64,000 nt of DNA from DASWJZ01 sp963846475 (GTDB lineage: Bacteria; Pseudomonadota; Alphaproteobacteria; Rhizobiales; Afifellaceae), in contig CAWJVZ010000004.1 in assembly GCA_963846475.1 (NCBI GenBank), forward strand, positions 3,286,001-3,350,000, read 5' to 3'. Numbering within the stretch: the first letter of the stretch is position 1; every line of letters starts with the position of its first letter. Below, piece by piece: positions 28,796 through 37,784 of the stretch. A program made the translations under genes and the position numbers. The notes beneath the pieces were generated by a model. The model was not told the DNA's origin. It was given only the letters and a program-made list of their open reading frames with translations, and searched no databases.

Positions 28796-31700
28796 TCAAT
28801 TGTACTCGAAGATCCGCCTAAAAATCCCCGGCGCTATGGCGGAGATGGGGTTCATGTTGAGTTTTGGGTCGTCGAGCGGGCCGAACAGCTTGTAGGTGAT
28901 GCCGACCAGGCCTTCGTCGCGGCCGCCGCCCAGAATGCCGCCGATCAGCGGGATCGCGCCGGCGATGTTGTTGAGGCCGAAGGCCGGGATGAAGGTGCCG
29001 CTGATCGCCATCGCCTTGCCCGGCAGGTTGATCGTGCCGCTGCCGGTGGCGCCGAGCATCGGGCCGCGGAGCGCCGCGTCGTCGATGCGGATCACCCATT
29101 TCTCCTGGCGGAACGGCACGCGGAGCTGGGTGAAATTGAGGTCGCGGGAGGTGGTCTCGAGGCGCGCCGCCGCGTCGCGCGCGCTCGCCCCGGCCGTCTG
29201 CAGGGCCGGCGCCAGCGCCGTCTCGTTCACCAGGCTGAAATCGCGCAGGATCGCCAGGCCGGTGCCGGTCTGGCCGATGACGCCGCTGTAATCGAGGGCG
29301 AGGCGGCCGCCGACGATCTTGCTGTAAACGCCGGCGAAGCGGATGAGCGCGCCGCCATTGTCGGCGATGACGCGGAGGATGCGCGACTTGCCCTCGCGGC
29401 GGAGCGTCCACTCGAAGGGTTTTGCGCCGGCGGCGCCCTTGAGCGAGACGCGGTCGAGGCCGCCGTCGGTCAGCACGACGGAGCCGGAGACGCCGGAGAG
29501 GATTACGTCGTTCTGGCCGGTCACCGCGTCGACGTCGATGGAAATGTTGAGCGGGAAGATTTCGAGGGCGTCGGCGCCCGAATCGGCGCCGATGTTCTTC
29601 ATGATGCCGCGCGCGTCGATGGCGCTGCCGCGAATCTTTACGTCGTAGCCCTTGCCGGCGGCGGCGGCCTGCAGCGAGACCTGGTCGCCGGGCCGGAGCT
29701 TCAGCTCCTCCAGGCTGACCTCGCGGACCGCGCCGTCGGCGCCGATGGTGAGCGAGCCGGCGGCGCCAAAGCCCTTGCCGGAGACGCGGAGGTCGGCGAT
29801 GCGCGTCTCCTCGCCTAGCTTCTCCATGACGAAGGTGGCGGTCGCCGGCACCCCAGAACCCTTCTCCCAGCCGAGCGAGGCCAGGTTGATGCGCGCCTCC
29901 TTGAGGTCGAGGGTGACGGCCTGTGCCTGCGGGCCGGCCTTGCTGATCGAGGCCTCGACGGGGCCGGTCAGCAGGCCGGCAAAGCCGAGGCCGAGCTTTT
30001 CGCGGGCGGCGTCGTCGAGCCTGAGCCTGACGTCGGCCTGGCCGGGGGCGGCGCTGCCGAGGACGAGGTCGAGACTGGCCTGCATGCCGTCGAGCTTGCC
30101 CTCGCCCGTCACGGTAAAACTTTCGGGGGTGCCTTCGAGCACGAGGTCGGCGTCGGCGATCAGCCGCTCGTCGATCGGGTTTTTGGTGGAGAAGCCCGTC
30201 AGCGCCAGGCGGAACACCGGCGAGACGTCGCCGAGCGTGTCGCCGTGCAGCGGGATGTCGGCGTCGAGCCGGAGCTCGGCGTCGCCGGAGAGCGCCTCGG
30301 CGACGATGCCGTTCTCGGCGGCGACCGACAGCGGCGGGATGTCGGAGAGCGCGGCCATGGCGGCGACCGGGCCGGACGCCTCGAGGTGCAGGGCGCCGCG
30401 CGGCTTGGGGCGGCCGAGCTCGGGGACGGAAAGCGTCGTGCCGGCGGCGGCGAGCACGCCCATGCCGGGCACCTCCATGGTGCCGGCATCGGCGCGCACC
30501 GTGAGCGTGGCGTTGGCGAAGGCGATGTCGCCCGCCGCGCCGCGGATTCTTGGGAACGCCTTCAAGGGCGAAAACACCGCGTCGCGGAACGGCAACGTGC
30601 CGAGGAGGGCATAGGCGGGCAGGATGCGGTCCTTGCCGCGCGGGCCGATGAATTCCGGCGGCAGCGCGACGCGGAGCGTCCCCGGGCCGATGGTGCCGGC
30701 GACGACGTTGTCGTCGAACCAGCGCCGCGTGTTGGAGGCGATAAAGGGCGGCCAGAGGGCGCGCAGCACCGGCGCCGACACCTTTCCGATGGAGAGCGCC
30801 AGCGACAGGCCCGGCGCAGCGCCGCCGAGGCTCGCCTGGCCGACCGCCGAGATCGGCCCGTCGGGCGTGAGCACGTGCAGCCGCTCCACTTCGAGCGCGC
30901 GCGCCGCGAGGTCGAGGCGGGCGAGCGCGCCGCCGCCGAGGATCGCCATTTGCGGCGCATCGGGGCGCCCGGTCGGCAGCGCGCCGCCGAGCACCCGCCC
31001 GAGCAGCGTCACCTCGCCGGTATCGCCCAGCTCCGCCATCCCCTCGAAGCGGAGGTTGCCGGCCTGGGTGCTGACCTGGCCGCTCGGTATGGTGAGGCGG
31101 TCGCCCGTCGCGCCGAGCGCGAAGCTGATGCCGGCGCCGGTCAGATTTATGCGGTCCTTGCCGGTGACGGAGAGGAGCCCGGCGGCGGCGGAGAGCATGC
31201 CGCGCACGCCGATCATCTCGCCGTCGCGGCCGGCGACCATTCTCGCCTGCAGCGTGATGGCGGAGCGAAAGAACGGCCCGCCGTCGTCGTCGGCCAGATC
31301 CGGAGCAAGGGCTGCGACCGGCACGTCCTCAATCTCGATGCTGACGGCCGATTCGCCGAGGCGGCCGCGGCTCCGCTCCACCGTCAGGTCCCAACCCTCG
31401 CCGCCCGCCTCGACGACCTGAACCCAGGCCTTGCTGCGGCCCGGCCCGAACGGCCGCCAATTCGCCTCGGCGATCCTGAGCGCCGGCCCGGAACGTCCGG
31501 CAGCATCGAGAATGCGAACCGTGGCATCGCGCACCACGACATCCTCAAGCCCGGCACTGCGAATCAGCTCGTCCGCCTCGATCACCTGCCGCATCAGGTC
31601 TTTCGCGCCGGCACGGATCATCTCCGCGCCTGCGCCGGCGGGAGCGACACCGGCCGGCGCGGACAGCGCGATGTCCACCCCCGAAAGCGTCACGACGCGT

Positions 31701-32089
31701 AAAGCGATGCGGCCGGCAAACAGCGATGAAGGCGTGGAAGTCGTCGCAAGCTCGGCGGCCGTCACGCTGCCGGCGCCGGGGATCGCCAGGTGCACGTCGC
31801 GCGCCTTGACGATCAGCCCCTCAACGCTCCGGTAGGAGAGAGCGGCCGAGCCGATGTCGACGCTCGCCTCGGCCGGCAATTGCGCCCGCAGCGCCGCCTC
31901 CACTGGATTGCGAAGCACATTCAGGCTGACGGAACTCTGGGTCGCCTTCCAGGCCAGGCCGGCAGCAGCCAGCGCCAAAAGCAGCACGAGCGTGAGCAAG
32001 CCGATGCCGATCCAGCGGAGCGGCCGCCGCTGTCGGGGTCTGGCGGAAGGTGCGGATACTTGCATCGACTCGGCCGCGTCCAGCAGCAT
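28796..32089 (-). CDS. AsmA/YhdP-like envelope protein (DUF3971 type)
   Basis: A 1097-residue protein with one N-terminal membrane anchor (WIGIGLLTLVLLLALAAAGLAW) and a very long beta-rich periplasmic part. The C-terminus LGGGRDEGLVGITYKLFGPLDDPKLNMNP is the AsmA/YhdP C-terminal motif. YhdP, TamB and AsmA relatives form bridge-like channels that move phospholipids between membranes (known for the family). It is monocistronic, minus strand, and borders the defence-like island, marking a return to high G+C. The exact subfamily is uncertain. Confidence 0.85.
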   Translation of the reverse strand: MLLDAAESMQVSAPSARPRQRRPLRWIGIGLLTLVLLLALAAAGLAWKATQSSVSLNVLRNPVEAALRAQLPAEASVDIGSAALSYRSVEGLIVKARDVHLAIPGAGSVTAAELATTSTPSSLFAGRIALRVVTLSGVDIALSAPAGVAPAGAGAEMIRAGAKDLMRQVIEADELIRSAGLEDVVVRDATVRILDAAGRSGPALRIAEANWRPFGPGRSKAWVQVVEAGGEGWDLTVERSRGRLGESAVSIEIEDVPVAALAPDLADDDGGPFFRSAITLQARMVAGRDGEMIGVRGMLSAAAGLLSVTGKDRINLTGAGISFALGATGDRLTIPSGQVSTQAGNLRFEGMAELGDTGEVTLLGRVLGGALPTGRPDAPQMAILGGGALARLDLAARALEVERLHVLTPDGPISAVGQASLGGAAPGLSLALSIGKVSAPVLRALWPPFIASNTRRWFDDNVVAGTIGPGTLRVALPPEFIGPRGKDRILPAYALLGTLPFRDAVFSPLKAFPRIRGAAGDIAFANATLTVRADAGTMEVPGMGVLAAAGTTLSVPELGRPKPRGALHLEASGPVAAMAALSDIPPLSVAAENGIVAEALSGDAELRLDADIPLHGDTLGDVSPVFRLALTGFSTKNPIDERLIADADLVLEGTPESFTVTGEGKLDGMQASLDLVLGSAAPGQADVRLRLDDAAREKLGLGFAGLLTGPVEASISKAGPQAQAVTLDLKEARINLASLGWEKGSGVPATATFVMEKLGEETRIADLRVSGKGFGAAGSLTIGADGAVREVSLEELKLRPGDQVSLQAAAAGKGYDVKIRGSAIDARGIMKNIGADSGADALEIFPLNISIDVDAVTGQNDVILSGVSGSVVLTDGGLDRVSLKGAAGAKPFEWTLRREGKSRILRVIADNGGALIRFAGVYSKIVGGRLALDYSGVIGQTGTGLAILRDFSLVNETALAPALQTAGASARDAAARLETTSRDLNFTQLRVPFRQEKWVIRIDDAALRGPMLGATGSGTINLPGKAMAISGTFIPAFGLNNIAGAIPLIGGILGGGRDEGLVGITYKLFGPLDDPKLNMNPISAIAPGIFRRIFEYN

Positions 32090-32212
32090 GTCCTTCCCGA
32101 GCGCGCCGGCGCCAAGCGCCGCAGGCAGCGGACTCTAATCCATTCAATATGGTAATTCAGCGTCCGCAGGCGAGGGCGGGCATCCTCTCTGCGCAGGGAT
32201 GACGACGAAAGG

Positions 32213-32701
32213 ATGGCCATGGAAAACGTGAGGGAAGGCGATGCTGCGCCCGATTTCGAGCTCCCCACCGACGGCGGCGGCCGCTTCCGGCTGAGCGAGC
32301 AACGGGGCTTTCCGGTCGTGCTCTATTTCTATCCGAAGGACGACACCTCGGGCTGCACGAAGGAGGCGATCGGCTTTTCGGAGAAGAAGCCCGATTTCGA
32401 CGCGATGCAGACGCAGATCGTCGGCATTTCGCCCGACGACGAGCAGAGCCATGACAAATTCAAGGCCAAATACGGCCTCGCCATCACGCTCGCCGCCGAC
32501 GCGGAAAAGCGCGCCGCGGCGGCCTATGGCGTGTGGATCGAGAAATCCATGTACGGCCGCAAGTATATGGGGGTCGACCGCTCAACGTTTCTGATCGACC
32601 GCAACGGCGTGATCGCCAAGGCCTGGCGGAACGTCAAGGTGCCTGGACACGTGCAAGATGTGCTGGACACCGTCAGACTTGTCGCCGCCACTACAGGCTG
32701 A
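32213..32701 (+). CDS. bcp: thioredoxin-dependent peroxiredoxin, BCP/PrxQ family, single cysteine
   Basis: A 162-residue peroxiredoxin that reduces hydroperoxides. The peroxidatic cysteine lies in YPKDDTSGCTKEAIGF. Many BCP proteins carry a resolving cysteine five residues later (CTxEAC); here that position is isoleucine, and I see no other cysteine in the protein. It would have to act as a 1-Cys enzyme using an external thiol. The initiator ATG is at 32213; a second ATG follows two codons later. Confidence 0.92.
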   Translation: MAMENVREGDAAPDFELPTDGGGRFRLSEQRGFPVVLYFYPKDDTSGCTKEAIGFSEKKPDFDAMQTQIVGISPDDEQSHDKFKAKYGLAITLAADAEKRAAAAYGVWIEKSMYGRKYMGVDRSTFLIDRNGVIAKAWRNVKVPGHVQDVLDTVRLVAATTG

Positions 32702-32740
32702 ACAACTAAGCCGGAGAATGTTTATTAACCCTGACCGGGC

Positions 32741-34048
32741 ATGATGGCGCTGTTGTTTCAACCCGTCCCGGTCATGGTTCATCCGTCCCAGCAGAAAGCC
32801 CCCTTCGGCCAGCGCCGGTCGCGGCCGGTGATCACCGTGGCGCGCCAGGGCAAGGTGCGCAGCTTCAGGATCAATCCCTGGGCGGCGGGGCTGGCGCTGG
32901 GCGGCTTCGCCCTCTTCCTCACCGTCTATGTCGGCGCGACCGCCTATCTCATCTATCGCGACGACCTTCTCGGCGGCACGCTCGCCCGCCAGGTGGCGAT
33001 GCAATATTCCTACGAGGATCGCATCGCGGCGCTCAGAGCCGAGATCGACCGGGTCACCAGCCGCCACGTGGTCGATACGCAGGGGGTGGAAGAGCGGCTT
33101 GCCGTTCTCCTCGAGCGGCAAGCGGTCATCGCGCGGCGGCAGCTCGCCCTGGACGAACTGGTGGACAAGGCCCGCGAAACCGGCATCGACGTGGCGGAGG
33201 CGGTGCGCCTGCCGCGGCCGCGGCCGGCAGCAGCGGCAAGCGCACCGGCGCCGTCGCCGGATTCCGCGCCGCTCGCCTACGTGCCGGCGGGACAGAAGCA
33301 GCAGAACCCGATCATCGACACGCTGATCCGCGGCTCCTCCGCGGACCGCCAGGTCGAGCTCCGCGACAATCTCGCGCCGCTCCTCAAGGATGTGCAGGCG
33401 TTCCTCGACCAGGCCCAGCACCAGCAATCCGACGCGCTCGACGTGCTCGACGCGGCGACGCAGAGCGAGGTCGATCGGCTGTCGGCGGCGCTGGCGCCGC
33501 TCGGGATCGGGGTGGAGGCGGGCGACGGCAAATCGCCGACCGGAGGCCCGTTCATTGCGGCAGCCAACCTGCACTTCGTCGAACGGACGGCGCTCCTAAA
33601 CCGCCTGCTGGACGATATCGCGACCCTGCGGCGCAGCGCCGCTGCCATGCCGCTCGCCGCACCGGTGGCGGCAAGATCAATTTCCAGCCGCTTCGGCTAC
33701 CGCATGGACCCGTTCCTCAACCGCCCGGCGCTGCATGCCGGCTTGGACTTCGTGGCCCCAGCGGGAACCGAAGTCCGCGCCACCGCGCCGGGCCTGGTCG
33801 TCTCGGCCGGCGCGAAGGGCGGCTACGGGCAGATGGTGGAAATCCGCCATGAGGACGGCGTGAGCACGCGTTATGCGCATCTCTCGGCCATCCTCGTCGC
33901 GAAAGGCGCCCGCGTTTCGGCGGGCACCCCGATCGGCCGCGTCGGATCGACCGGACGCTCCACCGGGCCGCACCTCCACTACGAGACGCGCCGCAACGGC
34001 GAACCGGTCAATCCGGCCCTCTACCTCGCCGCGGGCCGGGCGCTGTAG
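32741..34048 (+). CDS. M23-family metallopeptidase (LytM domain) with coiled coil
   Basis: A 435-residue murein-hydrolase-type protein. A single membrane helix (INPWAAGLALGGFALFLTVYVG) is followed by a coiled coil (about 90-160), a Pro/Ala-rich linker, and a C-terminal M23 domain. Zn ligands appear in ALHAGLDFVAP (HxxxD) and GPHLHYETRRNG (HxH), with FGYRMDPF and RYAHLS. All ligands are present, so it may be an active DD-endopeptidase; EnvC/MepM-like activators look similar. The start is uncertain among ATG 32741, ATG 32744 and ATG 32774. Confidence 0.9.
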   Translation: MMALLFQPVPVMVHPSQQKAPFGQRRSRPVITVARQGKVRSFRINPWAAGLALGGFALFLTVYVGATAYLIYRDDLLGGTLARQVAMQYSYEDRIAALRAEIDRVTSRHVVDTQGVEERLAVLLERQAVIARRQLALDELVDKARETGIDVAEAVRLPRPRPAAAASAPAPSPDSAPLAYVPAGQKQQNPIIDTLIRGSSADRQVELRDNLAPLLKDVQAFLDQAQHQQSDALDVLDAATQSEVDRLSAALAPLGIGVEAGDGKSPTGGPFIAAANLHFVERTALLNRLLDDIATLRRSAAAMPLAAPVAARSISSRFGYRMDPFLNRPALHAGLDFVAPAGTEVRATAPGLVVSAGAKGGYGQMVEIRHEDGVSTRYAHLSAILVAKGARVSAGTPIGRVGSTGRSTGPHLHYETRRNGEPVNPALYLAAGRAL

Positions 34049-34387
34049 AACTTAGCCGGCGGCCGCGGCGGCTTCGGCGCCGCCACCCATGCGCCCGGTA
34101 GCGAGGAGGCGCCAGAGTGGTCCAACCCTGGTGTGTACTCCGCGACCCTTGCCTTCTCATGGGAGAAAGCACAACATTTGCGCGATGACGAAAGCTCCAA
34201 GGCCTCCCAGAAACTTTCGGTCGGACAGCTACAATGCTGCCGGTACCACGACAGACGGCGTGACCATCCTGAAGCCAAAGACCACGCCGACCCATTTCAC
34301 ATCGCGCGAGATGCGGACCACAATCAGCGAGATACGTCGGCAATCCCAATCAGGCCATTTCGTTGCACAAGGAAAGCGCGGCAGCTA

Positions 34388-34415
34388 GCCGTGGCGGCTT
34401 TACGGCAGTTTTTTT
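34388..34415 (+). terminator. weak rho-independent terminator candidate
   Basis: GCCGT (34388-34392) pairs with ACGGC (34402-34406), followed two bases later by seven T residues (34409-34415). It lies about 340 bases beyond the M23 peptidase gene, so it may end a read-through transcript. Confidence 0.4.
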
Positions 34416-34502
34416 CGTTAAGTGCTTGGAAGCCGTAGGAGCACGTACTATATATCTGGGGGGATGGAGAGGGCGGCCCCACCTAAGGTGTGGCGACACG
34501 TA

Positions 34503-34521
34503 GCACGCCGAGGTGGCGTGC
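34503..34521. repeat. perfect hairpin in non-coding region
   Basis: GCACGCC (34503-34509) pairs with GGCGTGC (34515-34521) around GAGGT. A run of seven T residues follows ten bases later (34532-34538), too far for a textbook terminator. It may be part of a structured RNA. Confidence 0.4.
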
Positions 34522-34799
34522 GACGGCAACGTTTTTTTGCCCAATGCGTTGTCCTAGGCCTTGACAATCGCTTCGCCGACGTCAATCTGAGCCGAGAATT
34601 TGAGGCTCCATGCGGGCGCAACCAGCGAAATCGCTGGCCTAGCCCCTTGCGAACGCCTGATCAGGACGTGCGTAACTGATCAGGTTTGTCTTGGTGCCGA
34701 AATCTCATGGCTGGTCCGGCCGGACCCCCTGAGTTGGGCACCTAGGCATAAGGCATGGGAGAGGTCAAAACCTCGCAAGCCGTGCACACGTTGTAAGCC

Positions 34800-34839
34800 A
34801 AAGGCGACAACTACATAGGTTGTCGCCTTTCGGTTTTTT
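34800..34839 (+). terminator. strong rho-independent terminator, plus strand
   Basis: AAAGGCGACAAC (34800-34811) pairs perfectly with GTTGTCGCCTTT (34819-34830) around TACATAG, followed by CGG and six T residues. The T-tract is on the plus strand only. No plus-strand protein gene precedes it for 750 bases, so it implies an unannotated plus-strand transcript. It overlaps the last codons of the convergent minus-strand gene. Confidence 0.8.
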
Positions 34840-35725
34840 GGCCGCGGATGTAGTCGTTCGGGTAGACGTTGAGCTGAGGATTGCCAGCATAATTCGCGAC
34901 CGCCTCATGGCAGTCTGAGAACCGGCCGCTATAGGCCTCCCCACCCCTGGTGCAATCATAATGGAAGCCGCGAGATATGCGCCCGCCGAGGCGGAGTTGA
35001 GCGGTCAGGAGGCACGTGACTAGGTGCTCTCCCATCTCACCGTAAGGCCAGACATTCCCATGAAGAGCGCGCCCAGGCATGGCGAAATCGATGCCTCGCC
35101 CGTTCGTAAATGCTCCGGTGCGTTTACCGAGTTTCCGAAACGGAAACCGCCTCTCAAACCTACTACAGGCATTCTGAATGAAGAGAGTGGGGTTTTCTGC
35201 CTGCAGTAGCCCCGTCACCACCTCGTCGAGCAAATCTCTCAGCTCATCGGCATCAAAATGCCGTACAGGCAATAGGAGAGGAGTTCTCTTCATTCGATCC
35301 TTCAGTTCCGCGACCATGGCGCGGGTTGGCCGAATCATCGATTGTGCAACGGCGATCATGTCGTTTGTGATACGATTCGCCGTCTGCGCGGCCCGACTGC
35401 CGCTGGTAGGAAGCGGCGTTGTCGTCGTGACAACCCTAACCAGAGCGAATGGGAAGAATGCGTCTTGCGCAACCATGGTGCGATCCCAGGTCGGCTGTAG
35501 GGCGATGACGCCAAGCCCATCGTCGAAACAAGTCGGGCGGCCGTGCCAAAAGGCGAGCAAGCTCTCGAGGATGTCGGCGAGGTAATCGCGGTTTAATCTG
35601 AACGCGCCGGAGAAGTCGGGTCTAATTGGTAGCGCGTGAAAGAGATGTCCCTGCAGGCGCGCAGCAGCGACGTGAGAGAACCGTGACACGTAAATGTCTG
35701 GAACCCCAACAAAACAGAACATCAT
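34811..35725 (-). CDS. hypothetical protein, second gene of an unrecognised pair
   Basis: A 304-residue soluble protein I do not recognise. It has no signal peptide or membrane helix. A striking C-terminal block with aromatic, histidine and cysteine residues (GNVWPYGEMGEHLVTCLL and RGFHYDCTRGGEAYSGRFS) looks like a conserved functional core. It starts four bases after the upstream gene, so the two are coupled. The G+C content is below that of flanking core genes, and the pair sits between the M23 peptidase and prfB, suggesting transferred cargo, possibly a defence or stress module (inference only). Confidence 0.7.
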   Translation of the reverse strand: MMFCFVGVPDIYVSRFSHVAAARLQGHLFHALPIRPDFSGAFRLNRDYLADILESLLAFWHGRPTCFDDGLGVIALQPTWDRTMVAQDAFFPFALVRVVTTTTPLPTSGSRAAQTANRITNDMIAVAQSMIRPTRAMVAELKDRMKRTPLLLPVRHFDADELRDLLDEVVTGLLQAENPTLFIQNACSRFERRFPFRKLGKRTGAFTNGRGIDFAMPGRALHGNVWPYGEMGEHLVTCLLTAQLRLGGRISRGFHYDCTRGGEAYSGRFSDCHEAVANYAGNPQLNVYPNDYIRGQKTERRQPM

Positions 35726-35729
35726 GGGG

Positions 35730-36437
35730 CTACTCGAATCTGAGTCTTAGAACAATATCCAGGGGGATCAGTATGCGTTTGAGATCGTCGTCAGACAGGT
35801 CGCTTATGTCCAGCTTCGCTACCGCGCGTCGGCGAGAGGCTCTCTCCCCAAGCGTCTCACGAAGCCGATCCTGACGAATGGAGGCAAGAGAGATATCGTT
35901 CTGTTCGGCCCATTTCATAACGGACTGATACACTTTCGAGTCGCGCTCGCCCTTGCCAAGCAAATCATTGCCCTCGTCGATAAACTCTGGCGGTATCTCT
36001 AGGCCGCGAGGAGGAGGCATTTGGCCGGCTGAAACGTCGGCAAATCGGGTCGGATGATCCAGCTGGAGAAACCTGCGCATACCTGCAGGCAGCGGGCGCA
36101 TAAATGCAGCCCATACGGTACGATTGATCCTAGCGGGTTTGTCGTCGCCAGCCTCAGCCCCCTTGGCAAGGAACAGACTGGAAAGGTTGCCGGGTACGGA
36201 TACGTTCTCCGGAATTACCCCCCACGTTAGCAGCGCTTCTGGATTCTGGATAAGCCGTAGTCTGCCCGCCGCATCCTCGGAAAGTGCGGGTCGAAGCTTT
36301 CGCCCACGAAGGGCCTGCTCGATCGAGACGTTCGCTCGACGGAGCACGTCTGGCACCTGAGCAAGCGGCAAGGCCCTTCCGGTAGTCGCCCAAAGGCTCG
36401 TCGCAGCCTCCTCTATGGGCTTGATCCAATCACTCAA
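35730..36437 (-). CDS. hypothetical protein, first gene of an unrecognised pair
   Basis: A 235-residue soluble protein from a TTG start, WIKPIEEAATSLWATTGRAL. The middle contains RPALSEDAAGRLRLIQNPEALLTWGVIP and RFLQLDHPTRFADV. The C-terminal third is charged and helical (RDSKVYQSVMKWAEQNDISL, then RETLGERASRRRAVAKL). No family is recognised. It leads a two-gene minus-strand operon with the 304-residue protein. A weak Shine-Dalgarno makes the exact start unsure. Confidence 0.68.
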   Translation of the reverse strand: MSDWIKPIEEAATSLWATTGRALPLAQVPDVLRRANVSIEQALRGRKLRPALSEDAAGRLRLIQNPEALLTWGVIPENVSVPGNLSSLFLAKGAEAGDDKPARINRTVWAAFMRPLPAGMRRFLQLDHPTRFADVSAGQMPPPRGLEIPPEFIDEGNDLLGKGERDSKVYQSVMKWAEQNDISLASIRQDRLRETLGERASRRRAVAKLDISDLSDDDLKRILIPLDIVLRLRFE

Positions 36438-36593
36438 TATGGGTGCCCCAATCTGCCAGCGTGCTGCCCTTGTTCGACGTGGGCTCGGGGCAGCATATTA
36501 CCTGCTGATCAGTTTTGGGCCAGCGCCTGCTGAGACAGCTACATAATTCACTAGTTGCCCGTGGGCGGAGCAAGGCGCGGCTCGGCGCGCCGC

Positions 36594-37722
36594 TCACCCA
36601 GCCGCCGCGGCGGCTTCGGTGCCGCCGCCGATGCGTTGCGCCAGCGAGGCTTCCATGAAGCGGTCGAGGTCGCCGTCGAGCACCGCCGCAGGGGTCGTGT
36701 GCTCCACGCCGGTCCGCAGGTCCTTCACCAGCTGGTAGGGCTGGAGCACGTAGGAGCGGATCTGATGGCCCCAGCCGATGTCGGTCTTTGAGGCCTCCGT
36801 GGCCATGGCAGCCTCTTCGCGCTTCTTCAGCTCCTCCTCGTAGAGGCGGGCCCGCAGCATCGACCAGGCGGTGGCGCGATTCTTGTGCTGCGAGCGCTCG
36901 CCCTGGCAGGCGACGGCGATGCCGGTCGGGATGTGGGTGAGGCGGACGGCGGAATCGGTCGTGTTGACGTGCTGGCCGCCGGCCCCGGAAGACCGAAAGG
37001 TGTCGACGCGGACGTCGCTCTCGTTGATGTCGATGACGATGGAATCGTCGATCACCGGATAAACCCAGACGCTGGCGAAGCTGGTATGGCGGCGGGCATT
37101 GCTGTCGAAGGGCGAGATGCGCACCAGGCGGTGCACGCCGGATTCGGTCTTCAGCCAGCCATAGGCGTTCTCGCCCTTGATCTGGATCGTCGCGGACTTG
37201 ATGCCCGCCTCCTCGCCGTCATGGAACTCCAGCGTCTCGACCTTGAAACCCTGGCGCTCCGCCCAGCGGCTGTACATGCGGAACAGCATCTGCGCCCAGT
37301 CCTGGCTCTCGGTGCCGCCGGCGCCGGCATGGATCTCCAGATAGGCGTCGTTGCCGTCCGCCTCGCCGGAGAGGAGCGCCTCCACCTGACGCCGGCCGAC
37401 GTCGCGGGCGAGGCGCGCCAGCTCGGCCTCGGCATCGGCCACGACCCCAGCATCGCCCTCGGCCTCGCCGAGCTCGATCAGGCCGATGTGGTCGTCAAGC
37501 TCGCGCTCGGTCTCGCGCACGGCTGCTATGGCGGCGTCGAGGCGGCGCCGCTCGCGCATCACCTCCTGCGCCGCGGCCGGGTCGTTCCAGAGGTTCGGGT
37601 CCTCGACGCGCGCGTTCAGCTCGGCGAGGCGGCGCTCCGCCACATCCCAGTCAAAGATGCCTCCGGATCAGGGCGACGGCGCTGCGGATCTCGTCGACCA
37701 GCGTCTCAGTCTCGGCACGCAT
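36594..37722 (-). CDS. prfB: peptide chain release factor 2 (programmed +1 frameshift)
   Basis: Release factor 2 recognises UAA and UGA stop codons. The product is about 375 residues made from two frames: 23 codons from ATG 37722 ending CAT-CTT, an in-frame TGA at 37653-37651, then +1 reading from GAC (37652). The slip site GGAGG-CAT-CTT-TGA-C has the same spacing as in E. coli. The SPF stop-recognition motif is in VRISPFDSNARRH and the GGQ peptidyl-hydrolysis motif in RSSGAGGQHVNTTDSAV. Annotation programs will start it too late, at GTG 37643. It sits downstream of the PBP1A gene, as usual in this order. Confidence 0.95.
37651..37665 (-). promoter_or_regulatory. RF2 autoregulatory recoding site
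   Basis: Minus-strand GGAGG-CAT-CTT-TGA: the internal Shine-Dalgarno three bases before the CTT slip codon and the TGA followed by C are the known elements. When RF2 is low, ribosomes slip from CTT to TTT and make the full protein; when RF2 is high, they terminate at TGA. Confidence 0.9.
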
Positions 37723-37784
37723 TCTCAAGCTCCAAAAGCGAAGGGCGCGGACTCATCCGCGCCCCAAGAAATCGTCCGGGAAGC

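Larger units (their letters stand above)
34049..34799. other. 750-base non-coding stretch in low-G+C insertion
   Basis: No convincing gene on either strand; all frames are short and lack family motifs. It does hold a weak terminator (34388-34415), a seven-base-pair hairpin (34503-34521), two CTGATCAGG-type palindromes facing each other (about 34657-34683), and leads into a strong plus-strand terminator (34800-34839). The sequence between about 34440 and 34840 could therefore be a small-RNA gene (inference). Confidence 0.5.
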
